The notes beneath the pieces were generated by a model that saw nothing but the letters and a program-made list of their open reading frames with translations, had not been told where the DNA came from and did not search any database. Shown here one piece after another: positions 40,047 through 45,858 of a stretch of DNA of 45,858 nt. The number at the start of each line of letters is the position of its first letter. Position 1 is the first letter of the stretch. The stretch lies in contig JBBECS010000032.1 in assembly GCA_040881685.1 (NCBI GenBank), forward strand, positions 1 to 45,858, read 5' to 3'. The translations under genes and the position numbers were made by a program. Source of the DNA: Acidimicrobiia bacterium. Lineage in GTDB: Bacteria; Actinomycetota; Acidimicrobiia; IMCC26256; PALSA-555.

Positions 40047-40267
40047 GTCTCGGCCGGCGCCTCCGCCGGCACGATCTCGATCGCATCTCCCGACGCGCCA
40101 CACCAGCGGCACGACACCTCCTCGACCACCTCGTCGAGCACCGCCTCATCCTCCACGGTGAGCTCACCGGCCACGCTGAAGTGGTGGAACGCGCGCGTGC
40201 GGCGCGTCCCGACGACGTCGAAGCGGGTGAGATTCCCGCACGCGGTGCACCGATAGCGGATCCCCAT
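40043..40267 (-). CDS. 74-residue zinc-ribbon protein, first gene of NYN operon
   Basis: A small protein with two CxxC knuckles, Cys7/Cys10 (RCTACGNLTRFDV) and Cys53/Cys56 (CRWCG), separated by a TRRTRAFHHFSVAGEL segment and an acidic stretch. This is a split zinc ribbon suited to nucleic-acid or protein binding. ATG 40267 has TAGACT 7 nt upstream and no Shine-Dalgarno sequence. Its stop overlaps the start of the NYN gene, so the two proteins are produced together and may act as a complex. Conserved pairing elsewhere is recalled but not checked. Confidence 0.8.
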   Translation of the reverse strand: MGIRYRCTACGNLTRFDVVGTRRTRAFHHFSVAGELTVEDEAVLDEVVEEVSCRWCGASGDAIEIVPAEAPAET

Positions 40268-40274
40268 CGGGATC

Positions 40275-40316
40275 AGTCTACAAGTCGGGTCCGGGATTGC
40301 GAACAGATGTTCGCAA
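40275..40316 (-). promoter_or_regulatory. LexA (SOS) box and promoter of the Zn-ribbon/NYN operon
   Basis: A perfect 20-bp palindrome (40297-40316; arms TTGCGAACA / TGTTCGCAA, 2-bp centre) contains CGAACAGATGTTCG at 40300-40313, matching the actinobacterial SOS consensus CGAAC-N4-GTTCG. On the minus strand TAGACT (40275-40280) is the -10, and TTCGCA, 17 bp upstream inside the palindrome, is the -35. LexA bound here would block transcription. Confidence 0.75.
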
Positions 40317-40330
40317 CCCCGACCACGGCC

Positions 40331-41062
40331 TTAGCCGCGTCGACGCACCCGCGATCCGCCCTCGGACGAAGCACCGGCGCGGCTCGGCGCGTCGGCATCG
40401 CGGTCATGCGACAAGCGCTTCGCACCCTCGATGAAGACGGTGACGAGCACCGCGGTGACCAGGGCCCAGAGGGCGACGATCACGAGCAGCGGCACGAAGC
40501 GCCCGATGTCGTGCTTCACGATCACGTCGAGCAAGCGCTGGCTGTTCAGGTAGCCCGCCTTTCGGGCCGGTATCCCAACCACCACCAATGCGATCGGGAG
40601 CGCGAGCACCCAGGCGAGGATCCGGAGCGCGCGTGACGGCCCCCGGTGATCAGCGCTCCGAGCTCGTGACGGTGCCGACGGTGCACCCTCCGGTGGCGCC
40701 GCGATCGTGACCGACCCCGCTGCCCCCTTGGCGCCCGCGCCGGCCGGCGAACCGAAGACCGCGGTGTCAGGACCAGCTCCGCTCCCCTGCTCGGCGCCCG
40801 CGCCGCGGCGCCGACGCTTGGGTGCGGGCGGTGCAGCGGCTCCGGATGAGACCGCGCGACCAGCGCTGCCCGCGGCAACCGGAGCACCTGCGTCGGGAGC
40901 GGCCGCCTTTGACCGTCGACGTGAACGCGGCGGCGGGGCGACTCCGGAGCCCGACGATGACGTGAGGGCACGACCGCACCGCCCACAGGTCACGGTGTCG
41001 GGTGCCGGCGAACCCACGCGGTTGCGTGCGCCGCACGCAGGACAGGTCAGTGACTCGGCCAT
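40331..41062 (-). CDS. Zinc-ribbon membrane protein
   Basis: A 243-residue protein with an N-terminal zinc ribbon (Cys7, Cys10, Cys26, Cys29), a long Ala/Pro/Arg/Ser-rich cytosolic linker (about 35-140), two membrane helices (about 145-166 and 190-213) and a short basic tail. ATG 41062 lies one base after the trpD stop, so it is in the trpD transcript. No family beyond the ribbon is recognised. The architecture is common for uncharacterised actinobacterial membrane proteins, and no link to tryptophan synthesis is evident. Confidence 0.72.
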   Translation of the reverse strand: MAESLTCPACGARNRVGSPAPDTVTCGRCGRALTSSSGSGVAPPPRSRRRSKAAAPDAGAPVAAGSAGRAVSSGAAAPPAPKRRRRGAGAEQGSGAGPDTAVFGSPAGAGAKGAAGSVTIAAPPEGAPSAPSRARSADHRGPSRALRILAWVLALPIALVVVGIPARKAGYLNSQRLLDVIVKHDIGRFVPLLVIVALWALVTAVLVTVFIEGAKRLSHDRDADAPSRAGASSEGGSRVRRRG

Positions 41063-41063
41063 G

Positions 41064-42113
41064 TCAGAACCCCGCCTCCCGAGCCGACGCGCTCGTGCGT
41101 ACGAACGCTTCGAGAGTGGCCGCCGCGCGGCCGTCGTCGATCGCGGCGCGCGCGAGCTCCGCGCCTGCCGCGAGATCATCTGCGAGCCCGGCAACGATGA
41201 GCGCCGCGGCGGCGTTGAGGACCGCGATGTCACGCACCGGTCCCGACTCACCCGCGAGCACGGCCCGCACGGCCCCCGCGTTGGTCGCCGCATCGCCGCC
41301 CGCGAGCGCGGCGCGGTCGACAACCGCGAAGCCGAGCGCCTTCGGATCGATCTCGAAGCGCCGGATCGATCCGTCACGGAGCTCGAAGGCCGTCGACGTG
41401 GTCGTCGTCGTCAACTCGTCGAGGCCGTCATCGCCGTAATAGACGAGGGCGTGCTCCGCGCCGAGCTCGGCGAGTGCCCCGACCACGCGCTCAGCCATCA
41501 GCGGGTCGGCCACGCCGACCGACTGGCGGCGCACGCGCGCCGGATTGGCGAGCGGCCCAAGGAAGTTGAAGGTCGTCGGAACCCCGATCTCGCGGCGCGG
41601 TGGGCCGGCGAACCGCATCGCGGGATGGAACGTGGGCGCGAAGCAGAACCCGATCCCGGTTTCGTCGATGCATCGGGCGACACCCTTGCCCTCGAGCTCG
41701 ATCACGACACCGAGCGCCTCGAGCACATCGGCCGATCCGCAGTCGGACGACGCGGCGCGGTTGCCGTGCTTGGCCACGCGAGCGCCCGCGCCTGCGGCGA
41801 TGATCGCGGCCATCGTCGACACGTTGACGGTCCCGGCACGGTCCCCACCGGTGCCGCAGGTGTCGATCAACATCTCGGGCTCATCGACATCGACGCTGCC
41901 GGCGAACTCGAGCATCGTGCGCACCAGAGCCGCGAGCTCCGAGGCGGTCTCGCCCTTGGCCCGGAGCGCGACCGCGAACCCGGCGATCTGCGCGTCGGTC
42001 GCCTCCCCGGCGAGGATCGCACCGAGCGCCTGCTCGACCAGCTCGATCGGAAGATCCTCACGGCGCATCAAGCGCCCCAACACGTCAGGCCACAGCGTGG
42101 CGTCGCCCGTCAT
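41064..42113 (-). CDS. trpD: Anthranilate phosphoribosyltransferase
   Basis: A 349-residue enzyme transferring phosphoribose from PRPP to anthranilate, the second step of tryptophan synthesis. Motifs: DTCGTGGD (PRPP loop), VNVSTMAAI, KHGNRAASSDCGSADVLEALG, and FNFLGPLANPARVRRQSVGV. Length is standard. ATG 42113 has AGGAG five nt upstream, and the hairpin GGCCC-GAA-GGGCC abuts that site on the mRNA. No other trp gene is present; the downstream partner is a zinc-ribbon membrane protein. Confidence 0.96.
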   Translation of the reverse strand: MTGDATLWPDVLGRLMRREDLPIELVEQALGAILAGEATDAQIAGFAVALRAKGETASELAALVRTMLEFAGSVDVDEPEMLIDTCGTGGDRAGTVNVSTMAAIIAAGAGARVAKHGNRAASSDCGSADVLEALGVVIELEGKGVARCIDETGIGFCFAPTFHPAMRFAGPPRREIGVPTTFNFLGPLANPARVRRQSVGVADPLMAERVVGALAELGAEHALVYYGDDGLDELTTTTTSTAFELRDGSIRRFEIDPKALGFAVVDRAALAGGDAATNAGAVRAVLAGESGPVRDIAVLNAAAALIVAGLADDLAAGAELARAAIDDGRAAATLEAFVRTSASAREAGF

Positions 42114-42123
42114 ACTCGCTCCT

Positions 42124-42195
42124 GGCCCTTCGGGCCGGGCCGCTCCACTCCACTTCGGCGACCGACTCCCTGCGCCGGGGTACCCGCGGCTCGAC
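42124..42195. repeat. trpD leader hairpin and repeat copy G
   Basis: GGCCCTTCGGGCC (42124-42136) is a 5-bp hairpin touching the trpD ribosome binding site. Further on, CTGCGCCGGGGTACCCGCGGC (42170-42190) resembles the core of copy A. The segment fills the 97-bp gap between trpD and the ACAD gene; no promoter is obvious. Confidence 0.4.
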
Positions 42196-42210
42196 CGCTC
42201 GTCTCAAGCA

Positions 42211-43377
42211 TCAGTCCCACCACAAGTCGTGGTCGAGGACGCCGCGTGCGATCAAGCCGAGTTGGACCTGGCTGGTGCCCTCGACGATCGTGAGCTGCTT
42301 GGCGTCGCGGTAGTACAGCTCGAGCGGGTGATCTTCCATGTACCCGGCCGCACCCAGCATCTGGAGCGCGTCCCCCGACACCTTCACCGCGAGCTCCGTG
42401 GCGACGTACTTCGCCATCGACAGGAACGGCACGAACTCCTTGGTGAACTGACCCCGATCGGCCATCCACGCGGCACGGTAGGTGAGCAGGCGCGCGGCCT
42501 CGATCTCCGACGCCAGCTCCGCAATCTTCCACTGGATGCCCTGGAAGTCTGCGATGCGCGCATCGAACGCGCGACGCTCCTTCGCGTATTGGACGGCGTA
42601 CATCAGCGCGCCCTCGGCAAGACCGATCCCACGCGCCGCGACGATCGGTCGCATCGAGTTGAGACCGAGCATCGCAAGTCGAAAGCCGCCGATCTCCCCC
42701 ACCACGTTCTCGGCGGGAACCCGCACGTCATCGAGGACAAGCTCGCCCGTGTCGACGCCCTTCACTCCCATCTTGCGGTCGACCCGTCCGACCTCGACGC
42801 CCTTCCATCCGCGCTCGACCACGAAGGCGGTGACGCTGTCGTGCGCCCTCGATTCGGGCGGACCGGTCTTCGCAAACACGCAGTACCAGTCAGCCTGGCG
42901 CACGCCGGACATCCAGCACTTCGTGCCCGAGAGGATCCAGTCGTCACCGTCGGGGCGCGCCCGGGTGCGGATCCCCATGACGTCGCTGCCGGCCTGCGGC
43001 TCGGAGAGGCCGAACGCCGCCCGCGCCGCGCCGGTGGCCACCGGCGTGACGTACCGCTGTTGCTGCTCGGTGCTCCCGGCGATCAACAGCGGACCCGTCG
43101 GCAAGCGGGTGAGCAGCAACATCAGCGCGGCTGCCTGCGAGTACTTCGAGACCTCTTCGATGGCGAGGGTCAGACCCAAGATGCCGGCGCCGGCGCCGCC
43201 GAGCTCCTCAGGGACGCACAGGCCGGTGAGGCCGGCGGCCACGAAGAGGTCGAAGAGGTCCTGGGGGTACTCCTCGGTGCGGTCGATCTCCCGCGCCCGC
43301 GGTGCAACCCGCTCCTGGGCGAGCTTGCGGACACTCATCTGGAGCTCGGCGAGCTCCGGGGAAAGATCGAACTGCAC
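42211..43377 (-). CDS. Acyl-CoA dehydrogenase (canonical)
   Basis: A 388-residue ACAD with the complete classical active site: FGLSEPQAGSD, GTKCWMSG, and LTIVEGTSQVQ with catalytic Glu366 in the VEGT motif. It oxidises acyl-CoA to trans-2-enoyl-CoA with FAD. Unlike the other four ACADs in this window it keeps the C-terminal Glu and is likely a homotetramer. GTG 43377 follows TATCCT by 6 nt, a leaderless start. Repeat copy H lies directly upstream, and trpD follows on the same strand. Confidence 0.93.
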   Translation of the reverse strand: MQFDLSPELAELQMSVRKLAQERVAPRAREIDRTEEYPQDLFDLFVAAGLTGLCVPEELGGAGAGILGLTLAIEEVSKYSQAAALMLLLTRLPTGPLLIAGSTEQQQRYVTPVATGAARAAFGLSEPQAGSDVMGIRTRARPDGDDWILSGTKCWMSGVRQADWYCVFAKTGPPESRAHDSVTAFVVERGWKGVEVGRVDRKMGVKGVDTGELVLDDVRVPAENVVGEIGGFRLAMLGLNSMRPIVAARGIGLAEGALMYAVQYAKERRAFDARIADFQGIQWKIAELASEIEAARLLTYRAAWMADRGQFTKEFVPFLSMAKYVATELAVKVSGDALQMLGAAGYMEDHPLELYYRDAKQLTIVEGTSQVQLGLIARGVLDHDLWWD

Positions 43378-43383
43378 CGCAGC

Positions 43384-43389
43384 AGGATA
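43384..43389 (-). promoter_or_regulatory. -10 TATCCT, leaderless start at 43377
   Basis: TATCCT, 6 nt, then GTG 43377 on the minus strand. Confidence 0.6.
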
Positions 43390-43402
43390 GAGGTCCGACT
43401 CT

Positions 43403-43470
43403 TCCCGCTCTCGGCGCAGGCGCCGGGCCCCGGTGCGCTACGCCGCAGGCTACCTGCGGCGCGCTCGCTC
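43403..43470. repeat. Paired-palindrome repeat, copy H
   Basis: CGCTCTCGGCGC..GGCGCCGGGCC as in copy A, followed by a perfect hairpin CGCCGCAGG (43441-43449) / CCTGCGGCG (43453-43461) with a CTA loop. It lies upstream of the ACAD at 43377. Confidence 0.5.
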
Positions 43471-43529
43471 ACCTTGCGTGGGCGCCTCCGACCACGCCGT
43501 TGCGGTCGAACGACGCTGAGATGCCGGCG

Positions 43530-43766
43530 TTACGCGGAGCGGCGGCGTTGACGGATGAGGCGGCGGCGCTCCCTGGCGGTCATGCCGCCCCACACACCGT
43601 CCTTCTCACGCGTCGAGATCGCGTACTCGAGGCACGGCTCGCGAACCGGGCAGATCTCACAGATCACCTTGGCCGCGGCACCAGCCACGTCATCGTCTTC
43701 GGGGGGGTGGAAGACCTGGGGGTCGACACCCCGGCACCGCGCTTGGTCGCGCCACGTGCCACTCAT
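43530..43766 (-). CDS. WhiB-family transcriptional regulator
   Basis: A 78-residue iron-sulfur regulator specific to Actinobacteria. Four cluster-ligating Cys are at 11, 36, 39 and 45 (CEICPVREPC), followed by the GVWGG turn (57-61) and a basic C-terminal tail RERRRLIRQRRR that contacts DNA. The start is ATG 43766 with AAGGAG six nt upstream; the much longer frame is rejected. It is monocistronic. WhiB1/WhiB2-like by length, but assignment needs alignment. The 182-bp gap to the divergent CaCA gene holds its promoter, which I could not place. Confidence 0.94.
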   Translation of the reverse strand: MSGTWRDQARCRGVDPQVFHPPEDDDVAGAAAKVICEICPVREPCLEYAISTREKDGVWGGMTARERRRLIRQRRRSA

Positions 43767-43934
43767 CGTTCGCTCCTTGCTGACCCGGGGGAGGGCAACA
43801 TGACTACAACGGATGTCCCTCGACCCGTATTCCAAGTTTTCGACCGCCCCCGGCTCGAACCTGAGTGCGGATCGTCCGGTTCGCGCAGAACGCGCAGCAC
43901 ACCGCCCGGACCCGGCTCGGCCGCGGGCGACCCG

Positions 43935-43940
43935 TAGGAT
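43935..43940 (+). promoter_or_regulatory. -10 TAGGAT, leaderless start at 43949
   Basis: TAGGAT, 8 nt, then GTG 43949. It selects this start over the upstream in-frame ATG 43865, whose 28 extra residues are Arg-rich and lack a hydrophobic segment. Confidence 0.6.
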
Positions 43941-43948
43941 CGGCCGGC

Positions 43949-45265
43949 GTGACCTCCACTGCATCCACTCCCTCGAACCGCTCCGGCCAGCTCACGGCCA
44001 TCGTGGCGGCTGCCGCCGTGACCTTGCCCGCGCTTGCGCTGCGCGTCACCGGAACGCATCCGGCGCCCGTGGTGAGCTCTGTGGTGTTCGGCTTGGCCGT
44101 CGTCGGAGCGGCCTTCCTGTTGGCGTGGGGTGCGGAGGCACTCCAGCTCGACGTCTCCAAAGGGTTGGCGCTGGCGGTCCTCGCCCTCATCGCGGTGCTA
44201 CCCGAATACGCCGTCGACTTCACGTTCGCCTACAAGGCGGGGTCCGACCCAGACCGGTACGCCCCCCTGGCGCTGGCCAACATGACCGGCGGCAATCGTC
44301 TGCTCATCGGCGTGGGCTGGGCGCTCGTCGTCGTGGTTGCCGCGTGGCGGATCCGCTCGATCGCCCGCAAGCGCGGGTACGTGGGAGCCGTCGACACCGA
44401 AGTGAGTCTGAGCCGGCCGCACGCGATCGAGATCGCGTTCCTCGCGGTCGCCACCCTGTACTCGCTCTCGCTCCCGTTCCGGCACCGGCTCACACTGTTC
44501 CCTGACGCGGCGGTCCTCGTCGGCCTCTTCCTCCTCTACGTCGTTCGTGTGTCGCGAGCACCCACCAGTGAGCCTCACCTCGTCGGGCCAGCGCAGCTGA
44601 TCGGAGCGCTCACCCCCTACCGACGTCGGATCGTGGTTGGGATACTGCTCACCTACGCGGCGCTCGCGATCCTCCTCAGCGCGGAGCCGTTCGCGGAGGG
44701 CCTCGTGGAAAGCGGGGCGGAGCTCGGCGTCGACGAGTTCCTGCTCGTGCAGTGGCTCGCGCCATTGGCCTCGGAGAGTCCCGAGCTCATCGTGGCAGTG
44801 CTGTTCGCGTTGCGACTGGACACCAATGCGGGACTGGGCACGCTGGTGTCATCGAAGGTGAACCAGTGGACGCTCCTCGTCGGGACGCTCCCCATCGTGT
44901 TCGTGATCGCCGGCGGTGCGAGCAGCGGGCTCCCCCTCGATTCGCTGCAACGGGAAGAGCTCTTCCTCACGGCCGCGCAGTCGGTGTTCGCCGTCGCGGT
45001 GCTCATGAATCGCAGCATCAATGTGCGCGAGGCGCTCGCGCTCTTCTTCCTCTTCATCAGCCAGTTCGTGCTCGGGGGCGTGCTGCCCGAGGACATCCGG
45101 CAATGGGAGCGCATCGGCGTAGGCGTTCTGTACCTCGTCCTCGCCGCGGGCATCATCGTAAAGCACCGCAGCAACATCGTGCCGATGGCGCGTGATGGGT
45201 TCCGGACCCCGGTAGACGAGTTTGTCCACGACACCACACCTGCCGCCGTGCCCGGCCAGGGATAG
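43949..45265 (+). CDS. CaCA-family sodium/calcium exchanger-like protein
   Basis: A 438-residue membrane protein with about ten helices and the two inverted alpha-repeats of cation/Ca2+ exchangers. The first is LIAVLPEYAVDFTFAYKAG...LANMTGGNRLLIG (Glu86), the second is LAPLASESPELIVAVLFALR...GTLVSSKVNQWTLLVG. It would exchange Ca2+ or another cation for Na+ or H+. Both repeats keep an acidic residue, but NMTGGN and SSKVNQ differ from the usual GSN, so ion choice is unclear. It is followed 6 bp later by a small membrane protein. Confidence 0.87.
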   Translation: MTSTASTPSNRSGQLTAIVAAAAVTLPALALRVTGTHPAPVVSSVVFGLAVVGAAFLLAWGAEALQLDVSKGLALAVLALIAVLPEYAVDFTFAYKAGSDPDRYAPLALANMTGGNRLLIGVGWALVVVVAAWRIRSIARKRGYVGAVDTEVSLSRPHAIEIAFLAVATLYSLSLPFRHRLTLFPDAAVLVGLFLLYVVRVSRAPTSEPHLVGPAQLIGALTPYRRRIVVGILLTYAALAILLSAEPFAEGLVESGAELGVDEFLLVQWLAPLASESPELIVAVLFALRLDTNAGLGTLVSSKVNQWTLLVGTLPIVFVIAGGASSGLPLDSLQREELFLTAAQSVFAVAVLMNRSINVREALALFFLFISQFVLGGVLPEDIRQWERIGVGVLYLVLAAGIIVKHRSNIVPMARDGFRTPVDEFVHDTTPAAVPGQG

Positions 45266-45271
45266 CAGGCG

Positions 45272-45760
45272 ATGTCCGGTCCGGTCGCCGCGGGCGCGCC
45301 AGCTGTCGACGACGGCATCGACTGGCGCACGTGTGCTCGCGGCACGCTGGTCGGGATCGCGGTGATCGTGCCGACGACGATCCTGCGCGCGGTGCTCGAC
45401 CGTGAGATCGACGACTTCGACGACAGCGGCTGGATCTACCCGTTGTTCGTGCTGATCCTGATCGGTTACCTCGCGGCCGGATGGGTTGCCGGGCGCGCGC
45501 GTCCCGATCTGCCGCTGATGCACGGCACGGTCGCCGGTCTGGGCGTGTTCGTGGTGTGGGTCCCGGCGCGGGTCGTGATCTGGGCGGTGCGAGACGAGGG
45601 CCGCGAGCTGTTCTTGGGCCGCGACGCGGCGTTGCGGCCCGGTCAGGTGTTCGGCCATCTGGTGATCGCTGCGGCGATGGGCATGCTCGGTGCGGTGATG
45701 GCGGCCCGGCTCGGTCGCCGCCGGGCGACCGACCCCCAGCCTGAGCCCCGGCCCCGCTGA
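45272..45760 (+). CDS. Four-helix membrane protein
   Basis: A 162-residue protein with an acidic N-terminus, four predicted membrane helices (about 23-41, 56-74, 82-104 and 124-146) and a basic Pro-rich tail. The TM patterns GTLVGIAVIVPTTILRAVLD and GYLAAGWVAGRARPDLPLMHG resemble small uncharacterised actinobacterial TIGR/DUF membrane proteins. It starts 6 bp after the exchanger gene and probably belongs to the same transcript. Function unknown. Confidence 0.75.
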   Translation: MSGPVAAGAPAVDDGIDWRTCARGTLVGIAVIVPTTILRAVLDREIDDFDDSGWIYPLFVLILIGYLAAGWVAGRARPDLPLMHGTVAGLGVFVVWVPARVVIWAVRDEGRELFLGRDAALRPGQVFGHLVIAAAMGMLGAVMAARLGRRRATDPQPEPRPR

Positions 45761-45820
45761 CCCTGAGTGGTCGGGGGACCTCGTTGTGCGCTACGCAGCG
45801 TGGCGTGCGATGCTAGAGGG

Positions 45821-45858
45821 GCGGATGGGCACCGCAGATGCGGATGGGCACCGCAGAT
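45821..45858. repeat. Exact 19-bp tandem duplication at the window end
   Basis: GCGGATGGGCACCGCAGAT occurs twice back to back (45821-45839 and 45840-45858), the second copy ending exactly at the last base. ATG 45825 would open MGTADADGHR.. as a possible partial gene, but a contig-end assembly overlap explains it as well. Nothing else is visible in 45761-45820. Confidence 0.8.

Noticed and set aside
40297-40316. 20-bp palindrome as a transcription terminator for the 40331 gene
   Set aside because: The 2-bp centre leaves no workable loop, there is no T-run, and it overlaps a -35 and matches the SOS consensus.
43767-43948. Promoter of the WhiB gene
   Set aside because: Several A/T-richer segments (for example around 43820-43845) were considered, but none has a -35/-10 pair with proper spacing.
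1-45858. tRNA, rRNA, CRISPR, riboswitch or prophage/defence genes
   Set aside because: Scanned for by eye; no tRNA-like cloverleaf, repeat-spacer array, phage or toxin-antitoxin signature was found.

Overview
The window is a compact, high-GC bacterial stretch with about 50 protein genes on both strands, very short intergenic gaps and many 4-bp stop/start overlaps. It looks actinobacterial. The evidence is a WhiB regulator, an F420-type LLM oxidoreductase, many acyl-CoA dehydrogenases (ACADs), frequent GTG/TTG starts and many apparently leaderless genes with TANNNT immediately upstream. The gene content resembles uncultured Acidimicrobiia, but that placement is inference. I see no rRNA, tRNA, CRISPR array, transposase or prophage. 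No gap without a gene exceeds 200 bp.

Layout. 1-8.5 kb: SDR, CMD-family protein, MFS exporter, DUF6624-like protein, AlkA-type glycosylase with an odd 29-codon ORF in front, an L,D-transpeptidase lipoprotein and secreted partner, a second SDR, an MBL hydrolase, a GNAT and a cytochrome P450 with a palindrome centred on its -10. 8.6-21 kb: lipid/CoA metabolism, with ACADs, an acyl-CoA synthetase, citrate synthase, a family III CoA-transferase and a DUF35/thiolase-like pair, interrupted by secreted acidic proteins and a GH114-like protein. 21-25.4 kb: a complete sugar-type ABC importer. 25.4-35 kb: a fused family I CoA-transferase, two more ACADs, an LLM oxidoreductase, thiolase, aldose epimerase and an ETF beta/alpha-like fusion. 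35-45.9 kb: tandem DoxX proteins, an amidohydrolase, a 63-aa Cys protein, arsR/cadI with a symmetric divergent promoter, an NYN-nuclease operon behind a consensus LexA box, trpD, an ACAD, WhiB, a CaCA exchanger and a small membrane protein.

How it fits together. The dominant theme is CoA-thioester catabolism: acyl activation, two sets of unequal ACADs resembling the mycobacterial heterotetrameric FadE pairs, a hydroxylase, SDRs, a retro-aldolase or thiolase module, CoA-transferases and electron transfer. This suggests breakdown of branched or cyclic lipids such as steroids or terpenoids, though no substrate can be read from sequence.

Most interesting points: (1) a Zn-ribbon + NYN-domain operon whose promoter carries a perfect 20-bp palindrome containing an actinobacterial SOS box; (2) a dispersed family of GC-rich paired-palindrome repeats that cluster at ACAD starts, including a 57-bp inverted pair (55/57 identical) abutting two outward-facing ACADs; (3) two repeats of the layout small ACAD(-) / one gene / large ACAD(+); (4) a 30-codon leaderless ORF ending in TAG directly in frame before the glycosylase; (5) 13 leaderless TANNNT starts that fix gene starts across the window.
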